The translations under genes were made by a program, and so were the position numbers. Below the pieces are notes generated by a model. The model did not search any database, had not been told where the DNA came from, and saw only the letters and a list, made by a program, of their open reading frames with translations. Shown here piece by piece: positions 56,360 to 64,000 of a stretch of DNA of 64,000 nucleotides (the first letter of the stretch is position 1; the number at the start of each line of letters is the position of its first letter). The stretch is from contig NC_068355.1 of NCBI RefSeq assembly GCF_020536995.1, positions 5,626,711-5,690,710 on the forward strand, given 5' to 3'. Source of the DNA: Dreissena polymorpha. Its lineage: Eukaryota > Mollusca > Bivalvia > Myida > Dreissenidae.

Positions 56360-57717
56360 GTTAATGCGCGTTTTGATTCTTATCCTGAAATGTCCGTAAC
56401 GACAACGTGATCAAGTTAAGGCTTCATACTAAACCATTCAATTTGTTTTATATATAAATGACATTTAAGGATCTCCCGTTTGACCAATGTGTTAATACGA
56501 GTTGATAGGATTGTAGTACTTGTAACCTTCTGTGACATTTGCAGTGTTTTGAGCCGTGGTCCCACTTCTCAGTTAAATGCGATTACGATCTCCTGTTAAT
56601 TCCCGTATGACGGGATATTCGCTAACGTGTTAATTTCGAAACACCCAGTCCATTGACCATGAAATCAAGCGAAATAGAAGCACATACGTCCAATTCCTTT
56701 CGTGCGCCTTGCCCCATCATAATTGCCAATAATTCGCAGTTGCTGAATGCGCGTTTCAATATAAGAGTAATACCGCGCCTAGCTATAGCATCTCTAAAAA
56801 TGTTTATTCGTCATGGACTGTTGTACTTGTGTGTCATATTTGTTGTGCTCTTAATATTAAACAAATAGAAATTAAAACATAAGAAATGTATACGGATATG
56901 TAAAATTTAAATCTAAGGAAGAATATTTAATGTATGTCCAGGCAATGATAGTTATTTAAGTACACGTAATTATAGAAAGTATCATATATTTTTTATTAAG
57001 AACATGTTAAGTCGGATTTAGAATAACTGCAGTTTGTTTGTTCCCATAGTCAGGTAAAAAAATAGTTTGTTATTAATTCCTTAATCTTCATAGCGCTTAT
57101 ACTTTAAGATCCGTTTTTATTATTATTTTAAACAATTATTTCAAATATAACTCATATCATGTGCTATTTTAAAACAAAGTACGATTGAACATGTGTACTT
57201 CTTAACCAAAAAAAATGTTTCAGCAGTACTATGTACTGTTCGTATAAATATAATCATATAATAAATCATTTTTTTTATAATCCGTAATATTAATACATAT
57301 GTTAACAGTACAACTAAGTATTTTCACCAATTTAAAACTGCTGAGTCGGAAGATTGAGACAATCCACTTGTTGCCATGGCTACTATTAATTTAGTATCAC
57401 TATATATAAAGTGGAATAGATAGAGCTGTTTATCATTTTAAAATTCCTGTCCTATTAATATATTTATATAAACGGATATATGGTGTACGGATAGTTGTGA
57501 TTTTTGTGGAAAGATGGCGATGAAAACACTAACTACGTCATAAGAAATGCATGTTTTTGATTACTATAACACTATTTTAATTCCAACGTGCTTTTGAAAT
57601 CCATGTCAACTTCATATTTCTACAATGTTTCAAAAGAGTAGTGTTTACTTCGCGGACATCATCCAAAAAGGGATCTTTAAGCGTTTCGAAAAAGTTTTTT
57701 TTTCAAACTATTTTAGC
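56360..57717. other. No supported gene
   Basis: An open frame at 56653-56868 (+) ends in a hydrophobic stretch (LLYLCVIFVVLLIL), but nothing else supports it. GGAAAGATGGCGATGAA at 57508 is a YY1-like motif. The rest is AT-rich. Confidence 0.4.
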
Positions 57718-57975
57718 TTAAAGGCCTCCTCACACATAGGAGTCCATATGACGAAGCCTGGCGAACAGGGTAAATTTATTAATTCAGGCGAATTCTTGAC
57801 GAAATTGTTTGAACATTTGTTGCATTGTGTTATATTATAACGAAAGGTGAACGTTGAGGAACTATTTGGTGCGAATGATATACGAAGTGTGACGAACAGT
57901 TACTGCAATTTGCTAGAAAGCTTTAGGTCGCGCAAATAATATTCGTTCTTTCGGTTAGCGCTTAGGAGCTATTAA

Positions 57976-58470
57976 AGAGGCCTTTTCACAGATTTTGGCA
58001 TGCATTGAAGTTTGTCAATAAATGCTTTATATCGATAAATGTTAACATTGGGTCTAAAAATCTCCAGTTAAAAAGAAAAACAAGAAAACATTTTTTTTAA
58101 AGTAACCCTCAACAAGGCTCGAACCACTGACCCCTAGAGCAATGGAGCAAAAGTCTACCGCTCTATCCACTAGACCATCCGCTCTCATGCCATAACGCAA
58201 GAAGTTTTTACTTTGTATATGCAATTCTCGTAGTATGAAAAAAATACAACGACAACAACAGAATTTTCGAAACTATTCAATCGTTTCGCGTAGCGACACT
58301 TTATAATTTTCAGGTTTTTAAATCGTCAAAAGATGCACATAATGGATATTGTAGGGCATGGTAAATGTTCAGTATTACTGTTTCCTCACAAATATCATAA
58401 CTTCAAGGAAATTTGCAAATCTGAAAAAAAAATCAATTTTGTCAATTTAGCCAAGCGTGAAAAGGCCCCT
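57976..58470. mobile_element. TTAA-flanked tRNA-carrying TIR element, copy 2, nested in Harbinger
   Basis: TTAA lies at 57972-57975 and 58471-58474. The ends are AGAGGCCTTTTCACAG and GTGAAAAGGCCCCT. The body blocks match the copies at 4040 and 60304. It is nested within the Harbinger transposon, so it is the younger of the two. Confidence 0.9.
58104..58186 (-). tRNA. tRNA-like module, copy 2
   Basis: The minus strand shows an A box (GGTCTAGTGGATAGAGCGG) and a B box (TGGTTCGAGCC). The A-box half differs from copy 1 in length and sequence, while the B-box half (GGGGTCAGTGGTTCGAGCC) is shared. Not a functional tRNA. Confidence 0.6.
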
Positions 58471-58799
58471 TTAAGAGCGTAAAGATACGAATGTAAGCGC
58501 AGCCTTGCGCATACTTGCGCATACCGCCGAATATTTCCAAAACGGTGTTTCTGTATCCGGTTGTTTTGATATAGTCTTAGACTAATTTTTTTCTGACACG
58601 ACAGTATTGCCGTGACTACTGATTCTGTAAGGCAAAAGTATGCCGCTTATGGGAAGAGGGAGAGAAAGAGGATCTAGAGCGAGGAAGGCTGTTGCTGTAG
58701 AGCGGCCACGGGAACTTAAGTAATCACATATCCAGTCAAATGAAAAGCCTGGTAATGCCGAGGAGAAAATACCAAGTATTCCATCCGTGTAAGTTATCA

Positions 58800-59650
58800 T
58801 TAGGGTTTCTGCATGTTCTCGCTAAGGCTGAAAGCGTCATCTCCAACCAAGAAATAGGGCATGTCGACGGTGTTATTTTGAAAGGACTGTGGGTCTGGAA
58901 ATCCAATGGAACCATCCTGCACCATTTCCAGTTACATTTATGTAGACTCATACTCACCACCCAGATCACACCATACGAACTCGTAGTCCGAGTCGACAAT
59001 GGCCAGTAAGATGATGCTGAAGAATCCCTTATAATTATAATATAAGGAACCAGAGCTGGAAGGCTTTCTGATAGCTATGTGCTTGTCATCAATAGCAGCA
59101 ACGCAATTCGGAAAGTTCCAATTCTTGAGGAAACCATCAGCCAGTTGTCTCCATTCTTTAGGTGTGGAGGTTGCTGTCATAACCTCATCAACATATTCTT
59201 CACATATAATATGACACACGTCTCTGACCACTACAGAGAGGGTATTCGCCAGGAATACTGCATGTCTGAGTACTTGACACCATAAACCAGGTGACGTAGT
59301 GTGGCAGCTAACTTTAGCCCTGACTCCCTGTACCGAGCGTGTTGCTTAACGAGGCGATGACGAACCCTTCCCAAAATTTCATCGTACATTTCAGTAGGCA
59401 TGCGTAGGAATTTCTTAAATGTTCCAGGTTCTTCTCTTCTGAGCTCAACCATGAGCTGATCAAAGATGCCAAATTGGCGCCGTCTCCCGGGATGCAGCCA
59501 TGGTCTTCTCCAGATATTACGTGCTCTGGCTTCTCTTCTCCACCTAAGTCGGCCTCTAATAAACCGGTGTATGTTTAGTTGTTGCTGGACTACTTCTTGA
59601 TTGGCCATAGCAGCAAAATACTGCAGTTTCAGGCGTTGTATATCTTCCAT
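58800..59650 (-). pseudogene. HARBI1-like transposase, broken
   Basis: The minus strand from 59650 reads RRREARARNIWRRPWLHPGR, FDQLMVELRREEPGTFKKFL, LGRVRHRLVKQHARYRE and LKLAATLRHLVYGVKYSDMQ, then, after a frameshift near 59240, CHIICEEYVDEVM and TPKEWRQLADGFLKNWNFPN. The DDE domain shows AAIDDKHIAIR (first catalytic Asp; usual form AIDGKH), LYYNYKGFFSIILLAIVDSD and VWCDLGG (second Asp). A deletion near 58945 removes the usual SDA region, and the frame then reads MPYFLVGDDAFSLSENMQ. The C-terminal helix with the third acidic residue (RVVENAFG-type) was not found. HARBI1-like proteins need a Myb-like partner for DNA binding; none was recognised here. Confidence 0.9.
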
Positions 59651-60303
59651 TTTGACGAAGAAATAATGATAACTTTAACATTATATATATGAAATATAGG
59701 CATATGTCTGCACAAACTTTTAAAACAATTAGGAGTGCTATTATTCGGATGGATTCGCATAGATTCGCTTATCGTAGTTACCCTTCGGATTGATTCGTAT
59801 ACGAGCGTATACCGTTCGTTTTCTGAACGTTAAATTATCGTTATAAATCGCTTAAATGCGTCGGATTCAATTCGCTACAATACGCAAATCCTCGCTATTG
59901 TTCGCAAAAGTTCACAAGCTTTCGCAAAGATTCGTTTTCGGATCGTCCTCTTTCGCTTGATGAAGTAATGCAAATATGCAAATTAGCTGAGAGCTGCGAC
60001 ATCTAACGCCAGTTGACGAACGCTATGCGAAGACTTTCCAGTCGGCTAACGTAGTAAAACGAATTTGAACGAACGATAGACGAAACTTTTATTCGCCAAC
60101 AATTTTTCAACATGTTTAAAATTTTCCGACGAACAGAACTATAATCGCAACGGACGCAAAAGCTCACAAACGCATCCATACGAAAACCACCAACGATGTG
60201 CAACGTACATATACTAATGAGAACGAAATTTGCTGAAGTCTTATTCGCCAGTACACGCAAGTTGACGTCGGGAGACTTTCGCCTATGTGTGAGGAGGCTT
60301 TAA

Positions 60304-60764
60304 AGGGGCCTTTTCACAGATTTTGGCATGTATTGAAGTTTGTCATTAAATGCTTTATATTGATAAATCTAAACATTGTACATACAAATCTCCAGTAAAA
60401 ACAAAAAAAAGAAAACCTCAATTGGGCTCGAACCACTGACCCCTGGAGTAAAAAGTGTTCCTCATAGACCATTCGGCCATCCGTGCTCATGTTATGAAGG
60501 CATGTGTTTTTTTACTCTATATAAGCAATCCACGTAGTTAAAAAAATATGATGAAAACACCAGAACTTGCCAAATTATTCAATCGTTTCGCGTTGCAACG
60601 CTTTATAATTTTCAGGTCAAAAGATGCATAAAATGGGTATTTTAGAGCATGGTAAATGTTCAGTGTTACCATTTCCTCACAAATATCATATTTTCAACGA
60701 AAATGTGCGAATATGAAAAAAACTTTTTTAATTCTGTCAATTTACCAAAAAGTGAAAAGGCCCC
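60304..60764. mobile_element. TTAA-flanked tRNA-carrying TIR element, copy 3
   Basis: TTAA lies at 60300-60303 and 60765-60768. The ends are AGGGGCCTTTTCACAG and GTGAAAAGGCCCC. The left TTAA overlaps the target duplication of the Harbinger transposon, so this copy inserted exactly at that element's right edge. Confidence 0.9.
60415..60492 (-). tRNA. tRNA-like module, copy 3
   Basis: The minus strand has a degenerate A box (GGATGGCCGAATGGTCTATG) and a B box (CAGTGGTTCGAGCCC). The spacing is shorter than in a real tRNA and the acceptor ends do not pair. Confidence 0.55.
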
Positions 60765-60768
60765 TTAA

Positions 60769-61453
60769 AGTTTTTCAAAGGAAACACTATTGAAAACCAC
60801 CGCATACCCTTCTCTCTCCGAGCTAAAACTGATTATTACTGATGTGACGCCGTCAATAGTAAGTTCAGTGAATTGTTGATCTGTCATGACGGTCACCGTT
60901 TTCGAGATTATAGATCCATTCATCGGATTTGATTGCGGGGCTTAATTTTCATGAATGTCATGAAACTTCCGCTTCACTGACTGATCAGATTCCCTGGCTA
61001 TTCATTAGAACCAATTTATCGGGAAAAACAATGAAATAATACCATAGAATTTTTTTCGAAATGAACCAAAATGTAGGAAATGAACATACCGGCCTCTAGG
61101 GCTGGGGTTACAATACCGCACGTCGGACAATTGTAGTGCAATTGTAGGACACGAAATCGATGATTTTCCAATTAAAGGCTTCTTTCCTTCGCCTTTATCC
61201 AGCAATGATTTCCCATTGAATGGTCTAAAATGCATTACGTTCAACCTGATTGACCTGCTTCATTGATGGGAATGAAATTTCCTCTGTAATGAATGTTTTG
61301 ATGACCTTGTTGAATAGAACATACCCATCATATCATAAGAGGATCCTCAACAAAAATCAATAAACATTGAAGATACTGTCTTATCTGCTATATTAAAGTT
61401 TAAATTACATGTACTTTAAATATTATTGAAGAAAAATAGTTCTGCCGCTAAGA
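60769..61453. other. No gene seen
   Basis: No supported coding sequence. The 79-codon minus-strand open frame at 61005-61244 has no known domain. Confidence 0.4.
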
Positions 61454-61457
61454 TTAA

Positions 61458-61680
61458 CCCATTTATTCATAGCGTCTAGAAAAAAAAGGCATTGGCAAAC
61501 AGCTTAGACACAGATGAGACGTGGCGTGATGAGGCGTCTCATCAGGGTCTGCGCTGTTTGCTTAAAGGAATTTCTGTAAGAAATATTAGAAATAAAGTAA
61601 TAAATATACTTGACATCCCTAATTTTGGAAATGAATTGATCCAATTTAGAAGGATAGAAGAGTCCACTAGGCATAAATGG
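61458..61680. mobile_element. TTAA-flanked CCCATTTATG MITE, complete copy
   Basis: TTAA lies at 61454-61457 and 61681-61684. The ends read CCCATTTATTCATAG and CTAGGCATAAATGGG. The palindromic core (CAGATGAGACGTGGCGTGAT) is slightly decayed. At 223 bp it is the most complete copy in the window. Confidence 0.9.
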
Positions 61681-61684
61681 GTTA

Positions 61685-62296
61685 AACTTTCCATGTGATC
61701 TTGTAAGGTAAAACACAACTGCATAGTGACGCAGTTGTGTTAGGCTTCTGTTTTGTTTGTTAATTTTATTTTTATTTTGACACAGTATGCTTTTGGCAAA
61801 ATATCTATAAAGAAACATAAGTATGAAGATTTTACTACTATGTTTTGTTAACGTCAAACGTTCACTGTAATAATCAATTTTTGATGATTAAGTAACAGGA
61901 GACAAAGGTTGTTTTTTTCGTTTTAATATCAAGCAAAATGTAATTGTACCGGATAAATAATTTTTTTGGAAGATTCAGATGGTTAGAAGTGACGGAAAAA
62001 CATCAGCGGCGAAACAGTTTTTATATATCAAAAGACCGCAGTTGTTTCGGTGTCTTTCATCGACAATATTTTGTTTGTACATGAGATCATATGGTCCTGA
62101 TCTATTTTTAATATAATGCCATTCAATGTATCGCATCACCGACAGAAAACAAGTCCTTTCAATAACAACGTATGCCTTTCATAAAAGTATAGAAGGTCAA
62201 AATCATGGAAATAATATCACGCATAGAATTATCTCAAATATCGGATAGAGTCTAGTTTTTTTCGGTTTTTTACAACTCAATAGTTTTATGAAAATG
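61685..62296. other. No gene seen
   Basis: AT-rich DNA with nothing recognised. Confidence 0.4.
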
Positions 62297-62304
62297 TGGC
62301 CAAG

Positions 62305-62537
62305 CACAGGTGGTTAGGGTGTGACTTTGATTTTAATTATTAAAAACATCGTTTTGAATGAAAACTAATCAAATCATAACGAAAAATCAACTTCTCTGGA
62401 AAAAAAATCACTATTTAATATTAATTTATACATTTTTTTTTCTTCAAAGAAATTGATTTTTCGTTATAATTTGATTATTTTTCATTCAAAATAATGTTTT
62501 ACTTATTCAAATCATAACCACATGCTAACCACCTGTG
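62305..62537. mobile_element. 233-bp fold-back MITE with 8-bp target duplication (hAT-like)
   Basis: TGGCCAAG (62297-62304) and TAGCCAAG (62538-62545) form an 8-bp duplication with one mismatch. The ends are CACAGGTGGTTAG and its complement, and the arms pair for almost 90 bases (TCGTTTTGAATGAAAA, AACGAAAAATCAA). Size, duplication length and CA-GGTGG start suggest a hAT-type MITE. Confidence 0.75.
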
Positions 62538-62625
62538 TAGCCAAGCAGGTTGCCGGATATGGAATTTTTGTTGTTACTTATATTCAATGCATTTTTGTTC
62601 AACAGTTCTGATTTTCCGCAAGATT

Positions 62626-62695
62626 CTCTAGAACGCCGTACCGAGTCACGTCTCGTATATCTCTAGAACGCCGTACCGAGTCACGTCGCGTATAC
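62626..62695. repeat. 35-bp direct duplication
   Basis: Two adjacent copies starting CTCTAGAACGCCGTACCGAG, differing at one or two bases, sit about 0.8 kb upstream of the potassium channel start. The GC content is above the surroundings. A regulatory role is possible but unsupported. Confidence 0.85.
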
Positions 62696-63046
62696 CCTTC
62701 GTGTTTTGCGCTTTTTGTGCAATATCCGCACGACCTTCTTACGATCAGACATTGTAAAAATATTAACCGCCTACGGAGCTTTCATTAATGTAGATAGTAT
62801 AGTTTAAGTAGAACCAGTGTGTTTTGAGTTAATAAAAACCCCGCTAAGATGACTGTAATGAACTGGTAAATGGAAAATTGCATTTAGTTAGCTTTAAGCG
62901 ATGTGCATGCAAGCATATGTAATAATCGCAAAGTGTGATAAATTATATTATATCTAAATTAGTCCCTGTTCGATAATACGGATATGGAAATAATTTGCTT
63001 GTTTTAGATAAACGATCTGATAGCGCAAAGCATAATAAAATATTAA

Positions 63047-63251
63047 CCCCTTCAGTGCGGGAACCGAATTTTGAAGGCCTTTGCAAACAGTTTGGATCCA
63101 GATGAGACGCCACAGAACGTGGCGTCTCATCAGGATCCAAACTGTTTGCTATTCTGATAATATTCTTTGAAAAAAATCGAAGAAAATGCTAATTTTAGAA
63201 ATTCAGCAGAAGACATTTTAGCAGACGACAAATTTCCCAGCATGCAAAGTG
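63047..63251. mobile_element. TTAA-flanked MITE, diverged relative (CCCCTTCAGTGC ends)
   Basis: TTAA lies at 63043-63046 and 63252-63255. The core is a strong palindrome (CAAACAGTTTGGATCCAGAT ... ATCCAAACTGTTTG) with GATGAGACGCCAC, echoing the other family, but the outer parts (CCCCTTCAGTGC, GCATGCAAAGTG) differ. It lies about 260 bp upstream of the potassium channel start. Confidence 0.85.
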
Positions 63252-63255
63252 TTAA

Positions 63256-63511
63256 ATAATGAGTCTCATCCGGTCGATGAGAGGTTAATATCAATTTGCA
63301 AAATCAAACATCTGTAAAGCTATAATAATACGTAGTTATTATTGATATATTAGCCAATATGGCTATTCAAAAGAGCTTATAACTTTTTTGTTTAAGGCAT
63401 TACACATCAACGAGTTACTTGTAAACGAAACTTGGAACCACAGCGAAAAGAGGATATAGCCCTTTACACTAGTTTCAGTTCTAACCTAGTTAACGATCAA
63501 TTTGGCATAAA
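63256..63511 (+). promoter_or_regulatory. Upstream region of the K2P channel gene
   Basis: The stretch between the last MITE and the start codon. No TATA box was recognised; the region could be promoter, 5' leader, or intron before a non-coding-exon junction. Confidence 0.3.
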
Positions 63512-64000
63512 ATGGCTCATCTTGCGAAGCCGGAGGACATCGATGATATACATGACGTCATTGATTCCAAGACGGAGGCGATTGATGCATTAGTTGACTA
63601 CTCAACAGTTGCCATCGCTACGGCCAGACCGGAAGAGGGCCTCGATGAATACGGGTCAATTAAACCGCCACGTCCGGTGAAACGCCACGTGGTGTATCAC
63701 AGACGGAAAGAGATAACGTGCAGAGCACAGACCGCCGTTTGCATTAAACGCTTTTGCGTGTATATGCTGTCGTACGTTGGCCTTACCTGTATCGTGGTAG
63801 CTTATTCCATTCTAGGGGGATTTGTATTCGTCCAACTGGAAAGCTCGAACGAGGAACGTGTCAACAAAGTGGCGCTTGACATTCAGAACAACTTTACCTC
63901 AGCGCTCGAGCTCGCCTTCCGCGAAATGCTGGCGCAACAGTTCAATATTACTAACGAAAGAGCCCAGGCAAGCATTGCCGATTTCATCCGACAGCGTCTG
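63512..64000 (+). CDS. Two-pore-domain potassium (K2P) channel, N-terminal part
   Basis: 163 codons are open from ATG (63512) to the window edge with no stop, and the codon use is GC-rich compared with the flanks. The cytoplasmic N-terminus is long (about 80 residues) and acidic then basic. The first membrane helix is about residues 82-108, with YVGLTCIVVAYSILGGFVFV followed by QLESSNE, the typical K2P first-helix pattern. Two N-glycosylation sites, NFT (127-129) and NIT (145-147), fall in the extracellular cap before the first pore loop. The pore signature itself (TxGxG) lies beyond the window. K2P dimers carry background K+ leak current at the plasma membrane. An exon boundary may fall before the first pore. 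The subfamily cannot be set from this part. Confidence 0.85.
   Translation, partial: MAHLAKPEDIDDIHDVIDSKTEAIDALVDYSTVAIATARPEEGLDEYGSIKPPRPVKRHVVYHRRKEITCRAQTAVCIKRFCVYMLSYVGLTCIVVAYSILGGFVFVQLESSNEERVNKVALDIQNNFTSALELAFREMLAQQFNITNERAQASIADFIRQRL

Larger units (their letters stand above)
57721..60299. mobile_element. PIF/Harbinger DNA transposon, inactive
   Basis: The inverted ends share GCCTCCTCACACATAGG (left from 57721, right to 60299), with TTA on both sides (57718-57720, 60300-60302), the target duplication expected for Harbinger elements. It encodes a HARBI1-like transposase on the minus strand. The left part was later interrupted by a tRNA-carrying TIR element (57976-58470), and another copy of that family sits at its right edge (60304). 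The region 59740-60270 is full of ATTCGC/TTCGCAAA/GCGAAT words, possibly transposase binding sites. Confidence 0.9.

Noticed and set aside
50739-56400. Dozens of open frames of 60-200 codons on both strands
   Set aside because: All are translations of the 35-bp minisatellite with a 35-residue period; they exist only because the unit lacks stops.
58582-58800. 72-codon minus-strand frame as the C-terminus of the Harbinger transposase
   Set aside because: It lacks the expected RVVENAFG-type helix and shows no similarity to the family.

Overview
The window is animal nuclear DNA: AT-rich, very gene-poor, and packed with nested transposable elements, tRNA-derived SINEs and long minisatellites. Several short element families (palindromic cores reading GATGAGACGCCGCAT or AGCCTGTGC, and families starting CAAGAG) are ones I associate from memory with bivalve molluscs, especially dreissenid mussels. 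The host assignment is inference; the repeat content itself is read directly.

Only two loci look like intact host genes. One is an intronless FkbM-type methyltransferase (29822-30742, +). The other is the first coding exon of a two-pore-domain potassium channel that runs off the right edge (63512-64000, +).

Layout. 0-10 kb: a decayed plus-strand LINE with an L1-like ORF1, an APE endonuclease and an RT, cut by at least four later insertions: a CAAGAG element with TAAA target duplication, a TTAA-flanked tRNA-carrying TIR element, a reversed CR1/Jockey-type LINE, and a TIR element that itself carries a mariner. 10.9-24.1 kb: a minus-strand LINE of a similar type split into three pieces by a hAT element (8-bp duplication) and by an 8.9 kb TIR-bounded segment (14140-23085, 4-bp duplication ACTG). 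That segment is the main candidate for an undescribed element: it has an exon-like coding end next to its right terminus and contains two inverted ~470 bp arms. 24.8-29.2 kb: a GC-rich fold-back element, a broken hAT copy and a 2.3 kb 29-bp minisatellite. 29.8-30.7 kb: the methyltransferase. 31-50 kb: non-coding DNA with MITEs, SINEs, LINE scraps and (TA)n. 50.7-56.4 kb: a 5.6 kb, 35-bp minisatellite. 57.7-60.3 kb: a dead Harbinger transposon. 60-63.3 kb: MITEs, then the potassium channel start.

Recurring theme: at least seven insertions have TTAA target duplications, and four of these (two families) carry an internal tRNA-like sequence. No rRNA gene, CRISPR array, LTR element or capsid-bearing element was recognised.
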